DNA from: Prochlorococcus sp. AG-388-F11
Lineage (GTDB): Bacteria; Cyanobacteriota; Cyanobacteriia; PCC-6307; Cyanobiaceae
Assembly (NCBI GenBank): GCA_003279845.1
Contig: QCGP01000008.1
Span: 1-62,684, forward strand
Direction: 5' to 3'
Length of the DNA: 62,684 bases
Positions within the stretch are counted from its first letter, which is position 1, and the number at the start of each line of letters is the position of its first letter. The position numbers were made by a program, and so were the translations under genes. Of the stretch, positions 26,687-34,824 are shown piece by piece. The notes beneath the pieces were generated by a model, which did not search any database, was not told the origin of the DNA, and was given only the letters and a program-made list of their open reading frames with translations.

Positions 26687-27624
26687 AATGGTAAGTCTAT
26701 ATCACTAAATATACTATTACAATAAGTTATTTTAATTGCTTCATCAATATCAGTAGGCTTTACTGAAAATATCTTAGGCCAATTAATTAATTCAAATTCA
26801 TCACCAGCAGTCAATGCTTCTAGTTGAGAAACTGTGAAGGCTGGTCTCCTTGCTATAACAGCCCATACTTGAAGTAAAAAACTAAAAACTGGGATCGGCA
26901 AATTGATGAATATTGGATTATTTTTTGATGTAGATCTTATGATTTTCATGAGTTTGATATAAGTTATCCTTTGAAGACCAGTAATATCAAATTCACCAAT
27001 TATTTCCTGATTAATTATGCAACTTTGTATTATTTTGCAGAAATCTTTTACAAATAAGGGTTGCCTTATAAATTTACCTTTTCCTGGGATAGGAAATAAC
27101 GGAAACCTATTCATAAATTTCTGAAGCCATCCAAGGTGTTTTCTATCAAACCAACCAAACATTAAGGTTGGTCGCAAAATAATTAGGTTTTTACCCCAAT
27201 TTTTTTTAATTAACTCTTCTTGCCTGAATTTGGTTTGAGTATAAAGATCATCACAAACAGAATTAACAACTGAACTACTAACGTGAATCAATCTATTTAT
27301 ATTTGATTTGTTTATCGCTTCAAGAATATTTTTTGTTGTTAGCACATTATTTTTTTCAAATTGATAAGGATCTTTATTCCCAATTTCGGCCTGCAACATA
27401 ATGCAAACATTGAAATTTTTTATCATTCCTAACCATTTACTATTTTTGCTGTTGCTTAAATCCTCGCAAATGAAGTTAACTCTTTTAAATAATTTTTTAG
27501 CAATATTTATAGAGGATTTATTCTTGTCAACAACAAGTATTTCCCATTCGGGATGACTTTTGGACAAAAGATAAATTAAATTTAATCCAACTAATCCAGC
27601 ACCACCAGGTATAAAAATTTTCAT
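26683..27624 (-). CDS. NAD-dependent epimerase/dehydratase (extended SDR)
   Basis: A 313-residue extended SDR with PGGAGLVGLN (6-15) and an active-site pair YTQTK (Tyr128, Lys132) after VSSSVV. MFGWFDRKHLGW and IRQPLFVKDFCKI correspond to the usual RP-x-x-V/M-x-G and DV-x-D regions. The C-terminal third (MKIIRSTSKNNP, FTVSQLEALTAGDEF) resembles NAD(P)H-binding proteins that act on lipid-linked substrates, such as NDUFA9-like SDRs, more than nucleotide-sugar epimerases. It sits between DprE1 (4-bp gap) and the FAD oxidoreductase (4-bp overlap), so it is part of the same pathway. The reaction is unknown. Confidence 0.78.
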   Translation of the reverse strand: MKIFIPGGAGLVGLNLIYLLSKSHPEWEILVVDKNKSSINIAKKLFKRVNFICEDLSNSKNSKWLGMIKNFNVCIMLQAEIGNKDPYQFEKNNVLTTKNILEAINKSNINRLIHVSSSVVNSVCDDLYTQTKFRQEELIKKNWGKNLIILRPTLMFGWFDRKHLGWLQKFMNRFPLFPIPGKGKFIRQPLFVKDFCKIIQSCIINQEIIGEFDITGLQRITYIKLMKIIRSTSKNNPIFINLPIPVFSFLLQVWAVIARRPAFTVSQLEALTAGDEFELINWPKIFSVKPTDIDEAIKITYCNSIFSDIDLPF

Positions 27625-27628
27625 GCCA

Positions 27629-28996
27629 CTAAATCTCTAATCTTCTAGATAAATCTGAAACAAAAATATTTGAGGGATCAAGGATTTTTTTTTGAGACTT
27701 CCATTCTTCATATCTTACGTAACTTTCTTTGAACGTTTTTGAAGATTGCCTCGAGTCTTTTGCTAAGTAAATCCTTCCTCCTGCATTAACTACTAATTCA
27801 TCAAGACAATTTAAAGTATCTAGTAATCCTGGGACCTTGGCAGGGATATCAACAGCTAAAGTCCAACCTTCAATCGGGAAAGATAGATGTCCCTCATTTG
27901 CTTTCCCAAATCTTTTCAAAACTGTTAAAAAACTTGGTGCACCAATTTTTTTTAGTGAATCAAGTATCTTTGATATTAAAAAAGATGATTTATCGGGAAC
28001 TACAAACTGATATTGAATAAAGCCATTATTTCCATAGATTCTATTCCAATTTTTAAGGCCATCTAGGGGATGAAAAAATGTACTAAATGATTGAAATTCA
28101 CTTTCTAATGAATTTCTGGACTTAGCAAACCATACTTTATTGAATAAAGATACTGTGAACTTATTTAAAATCCCATTTGGTAAGAATGATGGGGTATTTG
28201 GTGTTTTTTCTTCATCATATTTAAGTGGCTCTCTGTATATTTTTCTGTATTTATAGTTAATTTCATTAGAGTCTGCATGATCACCTCTAGTTAAAATTCC
28301 TCGACCTTTTTTACTTAGGCTGTCTATCCAAGCAACGCTATATTTGTGACAATTATCATTTTCTATCATTGATTCCATTAATGAATCTAATTCATTAAAT
28401 TTTTTTGTATGAACTTTGATTTGAGAGGAAGTTATTGAAATAAGTTTAAATTTTGCCTCTACAATTACACCTGTCAATCCCATTCCTCCTGTTGTAGCCC
28501 AAAAGGCTTCTGAAGATGTGATATCAAAAGGAGATAAAATCTTTAGATTTCCCTGGCCATCAATAAGTGATATTTGGAGAACATGATTTGCAAAACTTCC
28601 ATCACAATGATGATTTTTACCATGAACATCTGATGATATTGCACCACCAACGGTAATATTTTTGGTTCCAGGACTAACAGGTAAGAAAAAACCTCTAGGA
28701 ACAATATATTTTAAAATCTCACTGAATTTAGCTCCAGCTCCTGCTAATAGAACTCCACTATTTTTATCTAAATGTAATGAATTTAAATTCCTTGTATCTA
28801 TTACATGACCTCCTCCACATTGAGCAGGATCTCCATAAGATCTTCCTAATCCTCTTGAGATTAAAGGATTTATTTTTTGATCAATTAAATTTTTTATTTG
28901 TTCTATATCCTTTGGAGTATAGATCTTTGCAGTTGAGTAATTCGTTCTACCCCAACCTGATATAGATTTTGATTCAATATGAATAGATAAATTCAA
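27629..28996 (-). CDS. dprE1: DprE1-like FAD oxidase (polyprenylphosphoribose 2'-epimerase subunit)
   Basis: A 455-residue FAD-binding oxidoreductase very like mycobacterial DprE1. It has GWGRTN near the start (14-19), SRGLGRSYGD (47-56), the FAD-binding block VGGAISSDVHGKNHH (116-130) and TGGMGLTGVI around 165-175. The C-terminal substrate domain includes YQFVVP and a lysine in LAKDSR. DprE1 oxidises the 2'-hydroxyl of decaprenylphosphoryl ribose to the keto form, which DprE2 then reduces to the arabino sugar. Length and motif order match the family (about 460). The start is TTG at 28996. DprE2 is encoded 30 bp upstream and UbiA before that. A cyanobacterial lipid-linked pentose is therefore likely; the exact polyprenol is unknown. 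Confidence 0.88.
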   Translation of the reverse strand: MNLSIHIESKSISGWGRTNYSTAKIYTPKDIEQIKNLIDQKINPLISRGLGRSYGDPAQCGGGHVIDTRNLNSLHLDKNSGVLLAGAGAKFSEILKYIVPRGFFLPVSPGTKNITVGGAISSDVHGKNHHCDGSFANHVLQISLIDGQGNLKILSPFDITSSEAFWATTGGMGLTGVIVEAKFKLISITSSQIKVHTKKFNELDSLMESMIENDNCHKYSVAWIDSLSKKGRGILTRGDHADSNEINYKYRKIYREPLKYDEEKTPNTPSFLPNGILNKFTVSLFNKVWFAKSRNSLESEFQSFSTFFHPLDGLKNWNRIYGNNGFIQYQFVVPDKSSFLISKILDSLKKIGAPSFLTVLKRFGKANEGHLSFPIEGWTLAVDIPAKVPGLLDTLNCLDELVVNAGGRIYLAKDSRQSSKTFKESYVRYEEWKSQKKILDPSNIFVSDLSRRLEI

Positions 28997-29026
28997 AGTA
29001 AAGAATATAAATATTGAAATTTAATA

Positions 29027-29746
29027 TTACAACTTCTTCATTAAAAAGGAGGGTAATGATTTAATAATCAGCATAATAAATTTCCACCATGTTGGCATGT
29101 ATTCAACTCCGTTCTTATATGGATCTTTTCTTAATTTACTTACGATTTTTACTTTATCAGTAAATAAAAAATTTGGAAAATTACCCTTTACCATTGAAGT
29201 TCTTATTAATCCAGCTTTTATTATCCTTATGCTAAAAGGACTTTTCTGGTATATATTTGCTAAGCCCTCACAATAAATAGTTAATCCAGCCTTAGCTGCT
29301 CCATATTGATAGTTTGAAGGCCTGCCTCTGTCTCCAGCTACTGAAGAAAATATCCATAAACATCCTTGCTTTTTAACTCTTTCTTTTGTAACTATGGATT
29401 TAATCCAAGAAATAAGTGAAATGAAATTTATTTTTAAAATATTTAACTCTTCAGATAAGTTTTTTTTCTTATAATTTGATCCTAGAAATCCAGCAGTAAT
29501 AATATATAAGTCATAGTCTAAATATTCATTTTCTTTCGGAATATAATCAGAAAGTAAATCTACTTCTTGATTCTCTATGTGAATATCATATTTATTTTTT
29601 AAATTGTCGATAAATTTTTGATTTTTTTTCTTATCTCTGGCTATAAGAAAGAACTTTTTACAACCACTTCTAGCAAATTGAGTACATATCTCTTGGGCTA
29701 TTTCACTAGTACTGCCTAGAATCCATATTGAATTAACTTTATACAT
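29027..29746 (-). CDS. dprE2: DprE2-like short-chain reductase
   Basis: A 239-residue classical-length SDR. The cofactor motif is WILGSTSEIAQEI (8-20), with the unusual GSTSEIA glycine pattern characteristic of DprE2. The catalytic residues are SSVAG (135-139) and YGAAKAG (Tyr148, Lys152), and PSNYQYGAAKAGL matches the family well. DprE2 reduces the 2'-keto intermediate made by DprE1 to polyprenylphosphoryl-beta-D-arabinofuranose. Gene order UbiA, DprE2, DprE1 (8 and 30 bp gaps) supports the assignment. In mycobacteria dprE1 precedes dprE2; here the order is reversed. Confidence 0.85.
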   Translation of the reverse strand: MYKVNSIWILGSTSEIAQEICTQFARSGCKKFFLIARDKKKNQKFIDNLKNKYDIHIENQEVDLLSDYIPKENEYLDYDLYIITAGFLGSNYKKKNLSEELNILKINFISLISWIKSIVTKERVKKQGCLWIFSSVAGDRGRPSNYQYGAAKAGLTIYCEGLANIYQKSPFSIRIIKAGLIRTSMVKGNFPNFLFTDKVKIVSKLRKDPYKNGVEYMPTWWKFIMLIIKSLPSFLMKKL

Positions 29747-29753
29747 GAATCTA

Positions 29754-30650
29754 TTATTTTAAGAAACCAATAAATGCTATTGATAATAACCAACCTAATA
29801 TTGATAATAATATTCCTTTGTCGCTAAGTAAAATTTCTTCTGGTTTTTCAGGATTAACATTTGGATTATAAATTTCTCTTCTTACCCTTTCTTTGGGATC
29901 AGTTATTAGTTGATATCGAAAAATACCCAATAAAACGAAGGGTATAGTTATTATCATTGGGCCTTTTGTAGATCCATTAATTGAAGGCCCTACTGCCCAT
30001 AATGAGTAACTCATAAAAGCACTTGTAGATACTATAGATTCTGCTCTATTTAACAAAGATAAAGAATACCTGTTTAAGGACTTTCTTGTTTTGATCTTCA
30101 TATTAATAACGTTCTGCAATTCTGCTTTTCTTTTTTCTATGGCAAGGAATAAAGCGAGTAGACCTATTGATAATAAGAACCAAGGGGAAAAGTCAAAATT
30201 TGCAGATTTAACTCCAGCTATTGCTCTAAGTAAGAATCCTGAAGAGATACAAAAAATATCAAGAAAAGGTTCGTTCTTTAATCTAAAACAGTATGCAATT
30301 TGAATAATAAAATAAATTATAATAATATAAGCAGAAATATTATTAATTGAAGATGCTATTAATAGGCTTGCAGCAAATATAAGTAATGAAGAAATAATAG
30401 CTTTTTTAATTGATATTCTCCCCGAAGCAATTGCTCTATATTTTTTATAAGGATGTATCTTATCGCTATTAATATCGATTGTGTCATTAATAAGATAAAT
30501 AGAACTTGATGCTAAACAAAAAGAAATGAAGCAAATAAATGATGAAAACCATATATCAAATGAAGTTGAGAATGAGAAAAAAGGAGCAGCAAAAACCAAA
30601 AGGTTTTTTGTCCACTGTTTCGGTCTACAAGCTTTTATTAGATCCTTCAA
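29754..30650 (-). CDS. UbiA-family polyprenyl-phosphate phosphoribosyltransferase
   Basis: A 298-residue UbiA prenyltransferase-fold protein with about eight to nine membrane segments. It begins ACRPKQWTKNLLVFAAP (7-23), the signature of decaprenyl-phosphate phosphoribosyltransferase (Rv3806c/DPPR synthase). The first aspartate-rich motif is NDTIDINSD at 55-63, and the second Asp-containing loop is around YQLITDPKERVRREIYN (252-268). It attaches 5-phosphoribose from PRPP to a polyprenyl phosphate. Start TTG at 30650. It supplies the substrate for the DprE1/DprE2 pair encoded directly downstream; a separate phosphatase step (Rv3807c-like) is not encoded here. Confidence 0.88.
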   Translation of the reverse strand: MKDLIKACRPKQWTKNLLVFAAPFFSFSTSFDIWFSSFICFISFCLASSSIYLINDTIDINSDKIHPYKKYRAIASGRISIKKAIISSLLIFAASLLIASSINNISAYIIIIYFIIQIAYCFRLKNEPFLDIFCISSGFLLRAIAGVKSANFDFSPWFLLSIGLLALFLAIEKRKAELQNVINMKIKTRKSLNRYSLSLLNRAESIVSTSAFMSYSLWAVGPSINGSTKGPMIITIPFVLLGIFRYQLITDPKERVRREIYNPNVNPEKPEEILLSDKGILLSILGWLLSIAFIGFLK

Positions 30651-30757
30651 AACTTCTATATGGAACTAATTATTTAATTAACATAATAGCATTGGTTTCA
30701 TATAAGAAATTTTAATTATCTTGGCAAATTAAGATTAAATTATTATATTTTATTTTT

Positions 30758-31174
30758 TTATTTAAAAGTGAAATGTTTATGAGCAAAATAACTTGTGATT
30801 CCAGGAAATAATACTCCCACTATATGAGATATTAATTCTACTAACTCTACATTGTTAATTATTAAACTCAACAAAAAATTTAAACCTAGACTTATAAAAA
30901 AAATCTGAATTAGATTAAGCAGATTAATAAATATAAACCTTTGAATCTGGAGATAGATAAGATTTTTTTTAAAAACAAATACATAATTTCTCATTAATAA
31001 AAAAGCTGTCGTGAGGCCTATTAAAAATGAAAATATTATTGATAATTTGTAAGAAAAGAAGTTTGAAAATATTATGCGACTTGAAATATTAGCAAATGCA
31101 GCAAAGCCACCTACTAATAGAAATTTAAAAACTTGTTTATAATTAATTTTACCAATCAATCTAGATTCTCTCAA
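30758..31174 (-). CDS. GtrA-family membrane protein
   Basis: A 138-residue protein with four membrane segments. The start FKFLLVGGFAAFANISSR (16-33) and later FLLMRNYVFVFKK (59-71) and SYFAHKHFTFK at the end are classic GtrA family features. GtrA proteins take part in moving polyprenyl-phosphate sugars across the membrane. Its place at the head of the UbiA, DprE2, DprE1 operon parallels M. tuberculosis, where the GtrA homologue Rv3789 lies beside dprE1 (Rv3790). A role with lipid-linked arabinofuranose is therefore a reasonable inference. The TTG start at 31174 fixes the usual short N-terminus. It is divergent from the PIG-L gene with 154 bases between. Confidence 0.85.
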   Translation of the reverse strand: MRESRLIGKINYKQVFKFLLVGGFAAFANISSRIIFSNFFSYKLSIIFSFLIGLTTAFLLMRNYVFVFKKNLIYLQIQRFIFINLLNLIQIFFISLGLNFLLSLIINNVELVELISHIVGVLFPGITSYFAHKHFTFK

Positions 31175-31328
31175 AAATAATATATGTGAAATTCATCAAT
31201 GGAAAAATAAATTTTTTATAGTTCAAAATCATAATTTTATAATAATTTTTCAGGGTTCAAATTATAATTGTTATTAATAAAAACTTATAATTAAAGTCTA
31301 AGCTTAAAATTAATGCACAAATTTAGTT

Positions 31329-32012
31329 ATGAATAGTGATGTGGTTTTAGTTGTTGTAGCTCATTCAGATGATGAAACAATAGGAATGGGTGGAACAATT
31401 AAAAGACATTCTGAGAAAGGCGATGAAGTTATAGTTATGTCAATGACCAATGGAGTAGGATCTAGAAATGGTATTAATCAAAATGAAATTAATAAAAGAA
31501 TAATTGCTTCCGATAAAGCCAGTAAGATTTTAGGATTTAAATGGATAGAAAGGAATGATTATCCAGATAACCAAATGGATTCATGTTCAACTTTAGAAAT
31601 AGTCAAACTAATTGAAAAAGTAAAAAATAAATATAGGCCTTCTTTAGTTTATTTCCATGGCGAAGCTGATCTTAATGTGGACCATAGGATTTTATCTTCA
31701 GCTGTACTAACAGCATTTAGACCTCAACCTGGAGAGGTTTGTAGAGAACTTAGAGTATTTGAAGTTCCCTCGGCTACAGATTATGGGCATGAATCCATTA
31801 CTGGTAGATTTTTACCTAATTTATTCATAGATATCTCCGAAACTTGGTCAAATAAGCTTTCTGCTCTTAAAGCCTATTCAAGTGAAATAAGAGATTACCC
31901 GCATTCAAGGTCTTTTGAAGCTATTGAAAATTTGGCTAAAATAAGAGGGAATCAAAATGGTTTAATTATGGCTGAGGCATTCCAAATTATAAGAAAAATA
32001 GAATTATCATAA
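31329..32012 (+). CDS. PIG-L/LmbE-family N-deacetylase
   Basis: A 227-residue zinc-dependent deacetylase. The metal and catalytic motif AHSDDE is at 11-16 (usual form AHPDDE), and the third zinc ligand is His119 in LNVDHR. Family members remove acetyl groups from GlcNAc-type sugars. The stop and the next ATG overlap by one base (TAATG), so it is coupled to the formyltransferase-like gene. Deacetylation followed by formylation would swap an N-acetyl for an N-formyl group on an amino sugar; this logic is inferred from the operon. The Pro-to-Ser change in the motif is conservative. Confidence 0.87.
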   Translation: MNSDVVLVVVAHSDDETIGMGGTIKRHSEKGDEVIVMSMTNGVGSRNGINQNEINKRIIASDKASKILGFKWIERNDYPDNQMDSCSTLEIVKLIEKVKNKYRPSLVYFHGEADLNVDHRILSSAVLTAFRPQPGEVCRELRVFEVPSATDYGHESITGRFLPNLFIDISETWSNKLSALKAYSSEIRDYPHSRSFEAIENLAKIRGNQNGLIMAEAFQIIRKIELS

Positions 32013-32692
32013 TGAAAGTAGTTATAGCATGTTCTAAATCATGGTTCGTCCCTTCGAATTATTTAAAAAAGAATCATCAAATATTATTTATTAAAGAGAA
32101 AAAAGAACTTACTACAGAAAATATAAAAAAATTTAATCCAAATTTAGTTTTTTTCCCTCATTGGAGTTGGAAAGTTTCTAATGAAATTCATCAAGAATAT
32201 AAATGTATCTTATTTCATACTGCCCCTTTACCTTTTGGAAGAGGAGGGAGTCCAATACAGAATCTTATTTTAAATGGATTTAAAGAATCCCCTGTTTGCG
32301 CTCTTAAAATGGTTGAAGAATTAGATTCAGGTCCGATTTATCGTAAAAGATATATATCTTTAGAGGGTTCTCTATCAAGTATCTTTAAAAGATTAAATAT
32401 CATTGTAAATGATTTAATAGAAGAATTAATTGTTTTTTTACCTGAACCAATTAATCAAAAAGGCAATCATTATTACTTTAAAAGATTAAATATAGATGAT
32501 AATAAAATACCTGATAAAGGTTCTATAGAAGAATTCTACGATAGGGTAAGAATGATTGATGATGTAAATTATCCTAATTCTTTTATTAGATATGGAGATT
32601 ATATTATTGAATTTAATAAGGCTGAATTAGTTGATGGAAAAATAAGTTGTAAAGCTCATATTAGGTTATATGGTGATAAATATAATGTATAG
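32012..32692 (+). CDS. Formyltransferase-like protein 1
   Basis: A 226-residue protein related to the methionyl-tRNA/sugar formyltransferase fold. Recognisable are the catalytic-type His69 in LFHTAPLPFGRGGSP (67-81) and Asp105 in EELDSGPIY, which correspond to the His and Asp of the Asn-His-Asp triad. The asparagine normally two residues before the histidine is Leu67 here. The C-terminal ~90 residues include YYFKRLN and FYDRVRMIDD, as in sugar N-formyltransferases. It probably uses N10-formyltetrahydrofolate to formylate the amine freed by the PIG-L enzyme, or is a related transferase that has diverged. It overlaps both neighbours. Confidence 0.75.
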   Translation: MKVVIACSKSWFVPSNYLKKNHQILFIKEKKELTTENIKKFNPNLVFFPHWSWKVSNEIHQEYKCILFHTAPLPFGRGGSPIQNLILNGFKESPVCALKMVEELDSGPIYRKRYISLEGSLSSIFKRLNIIVNDLIEELIVFLPEPINQKGNHYYFKRLNIDDNKIPDKGSIEEFYDRVRMIDDVNYPNSFIRYGDYIIEFNKAELVDGKISCKAHIRLYGDKYNV

Positions 32693-33326
32693 ATTTGCTT
32701 TCCTATTTGATAAAAAAAATGATTGGTTAAAAAAATATTTGCCGAATAATATAAATTCCAGAGAAGATATCAAGATATCTTATTTTTATGAAGAAGAAAA
32801 TATCAAAGAATTTGATGTAGTTTTTGTTTTAGGTTTTACACGTATTCTAAAAAAAGATTTTTTAGAAGTAAATGGTTTAGTTCTCATAGTTCATGAAAGT
32901 AATTTGCCTTTAGGCAAGGGATTTTCACCATTACAATGGCAAATTCTGGAGGGTAAAGATAAGATTGTTTTTTCTTTGTTGGAAGCTTCAGAAAAATTTG
33001 ATTGTGGAGATATTATTGATCAAATTGAATTAGAATTAGATGGAACAGAACTATATGAGGAAATTCGTTATAAGCAAGCAAAGATGACATTTGAATTGGT
33101 AGAGAATTTTATGAAATATTATCCCAATTATGAAAAAATTAAACAGTATGGCAAAAGTACTTACTATAGAAAAAGAAATATTGCAGATTCCGAATTAAAT
33201 ATAAACTTGCCAATTAAAGAATTGTTCCCTTTACTAAGAATAGTAAATAATAAAGATTGGCCAGGATTTTTTAGAATAAATGGAGTCAAATATATTGTAA
33301 AAATTTATAAGGACAACCAAAATTGA
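32685..33326 (+). CDS. Formyltransferase-like protein 2
   Basis: About 213 residues from the ATG at 32685, which overlaps the previous stop by 8 nt; an upstream ATG at 32670 would add five residues and is less likely. It shares the layout of its neighbour: VLIVHESNLPLGKGFSPL (66-83) with His70, FDCGDII with Asp106, and a C-terminal YYRKRN...IKELFPLLRIVNN region. As in protein 1, the Asn of the usual Asn-His-Asp triad is replaced. Two diverged paralogues in tandem may act as a heterodimer or on two positions of the sugar. The reaction is not established by sequence alone. Confidence 0.72.
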   Translation: MYRFAFLFDKKNDWLKKYLPNNINSREDIKISYFYEEENIKEFDVVFVLGFTRILKKDFLEVNGLVLIVHESNLPLGKGFSPLQWQILEGKDKIVFSLLEASEKFDCGDIIDQIELELDGTELYEEIRYKQAKMTFELVENFMKYYPNYEKIKQYGKSTYYRKRNIADSELNINLPIKELFPLLRIVNNKDWPGFFRINGVKYIVKIYKDNQN

Positions 33327-33751
33327 TGACAAAACATATTAATTTTGAAAAAATTTGTGGCAGCAAAAGGCAAAAAAATATACTTTATCAACTTTTAAAA
33401 AAAAGAAAATATAAAATTAGTCATACAAAAATACCTGACATCAAATTACATAATAAGTTTGTTGAAAATCATCCATATAGAGAATGGTTTATCGTTTTTG
33501 ATAATGAAGAGGAAATTGGAACTTTTTATATAAAATTTGATAATTCTATAGGTTTAAATTTGACAATTCAGAATAAAGAAAATATTTCATTAATTTTAAA
33601 TTTTGTAAAAAATAATTTTCTACCTCTAAAAGAGGTTTCATCTCTAATACCTCCATATTTTTATTTGAATATTTCAAGCGAGAATTCCCAACTTCAATGT
33701 ATATTAGATGAAATGGAGATTTATAAACTTCAAGTTTCATACAAGATTTAA
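33326..33751 (+). CDS. Uncharacterised protein in the pse-like operon
   Basis: About 141 residues from the ATG at 33326, which overlaps the preceding TGA by one base (TGATG). A TTG three bases earlier is possible. No membrane segment or signal peptide. The middle (REWFIVFDNEEEIGTFYIKF) has the strand pattern seen in the central sheet of GNAT acetyltransferases, but the acetyl-CoA loop is not evident, so I leave the function open. It lies 6 bp before pseI and in a chain of coupled genes, so it most likely modifies or senses the same nonulosonate precursor. Confidence 0.65.
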   Translation: MTKHINFEKICGSKRQKNILYQLLKKRKYKISHTKIPDIKLHNKFVENHPYREWFIVFDNEEEIGTFYIKFDNSIGLNLTIQNKENISLILNFVKNNFLPLKEVSSLIPPYFYLNISSENSQLQCILDEMEIYKLQVSYKI

Positions 33752-33757
33752 AAATAA

Positions 33758-34795
33758 ATGTTTATTGATGGAAAACAAATTGGTCTATCTAATGAACCGT
33801 ATATTATTGCTGAATTATCTGCAAATCATTGTGGATCCATCGAATTAGCTAAAAAAACTATAATGTCTGCCAAGGAAAATGGTGCAGATGCAATAAAAAT
33901 TCAAACTTATACAGCAAATTCTATGACTTTGGATTGCAATAAAGATGATTTTTTAATTAAAGAAGGTACTTGGAAGGGATACAAATTATTTGATCTTTAT
34001 TCAGAGGCGTGCACTCCATATGAATGGCATAAAGAACTTTTTGACTTTGCTAAAAAGTCTAATATAACAATCTTTTCAACTCCTTTTGATGAAGAAGCAG
34101 TTGATTTACTTAATGAACTAAACGTACCAGCATTTAAAATTGCTTCATTTGAAATAGTTGATTTACCGTTAATTAAATATGTAGCAAAAAAAAATAGACC
34201 TATATTATTATCGACAGGGATGGCTAGTAAAGAGGAAATAAATGATGCTATTTATGTTGCAAAAAAATATGGATCTGGAGATATACTTCTTTTTCATTGC
34301 GTAAGTGATTACCCTGCATCAACAGAAGACTCTAATATAAATATGATTAAAACATTTAAAGAAAAATATAATGTTGAAGTTGGTTTGTCTGATCATACAA
34401 TTAATAATACAGCTGCATTAGCAGCAGTAACTCTTGGTGCAGTAGCCATTGAAAAGCACTTTATTCATAGCAAGAAGTATAAAGGTCCTGATAGTTCTTT
34501 TTCAATAGAACCCAAACAGTTGAAAGAATTAAAGTTAAGTACTACCGAATGCTGGAAAGCTTTAGGCTCTGGAAATTTTGAGAGACCCCCTTCAGAGTCA
34601 AAAAATCTAGTTTTTAGAAGATCACTTTATTTTGTTGAGGATATGAAATCAGGTGATGTCATAACAAAAAAAAACGTTAGAAGGCTTAGACCTGGATATG
34701 GATTATCTCCAAAATTTTTTGATCAAATAATAAATAAAAAATTGAAAAAATCTGTAGAAAGAGGAGATAGAGTTTCTTGGGACTGTATTGAATAA
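33758..34795 (+). CDS. pseI: Pseudaminic acid synthase-like (NeuB family)
   Basis: A 345-residue sialic-acid-synthase family enzyme. The N-terminal TIM barrel has YIIAELSANHCGS (15-27), KIQTYTANSMTLD and WKGYKLFDLY, all specific to the PseI branch. Metal-binding histidines are visible in LSDHTINN and EKHFIHSKK. The C-terminal SAF (antifreeze-like) domain spans about 285-345 (GDVITKKNVRRLRPGYG). It condenses PEP with a 2,4-diamino-hexose to give a pseudaminate-type nine-carbon acid. It is the last gene of the deacetylase/formyltransferase operon. The matching cytidylyltransferase PseF exists here only as a relic at 14.7 kb, so activation must rely on another enzyme. Confidence 0.88.
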   Translation: MFIDGKQIGLSNEPYIIAELSANHCGSIELAKKTIMSAKENGADAIKIQTYTANSMTLDCNKDDFLIKEGTWKGYKLFDLYSEACTPYEWHKELFDFAKKSNITIFSTPFDEEAVDLLNELNVPAFKIASFEIVDLPLIKYVAKKNRPILLSTGMASKEEINDAIYVAKKYGSGDILLFHCVSDYPASTEDSNINMIKTFKEKYNVEVGLSDHTINNTAALAAVTLGAVAIEKHFIHSKKYKGPDSSFSIEPKQLKELKLSTTECWKALGSGNFERPPSESKNLVFRRSLYFVEDMKSGDVITKKNVRRLRPGYGLSPKFFDQIINKKLKKSVERGDRVSWDCIE

Positions 34796-34824
34796 ATCTA
34801 GAAGATATAAAATAAAAAAGTTTT

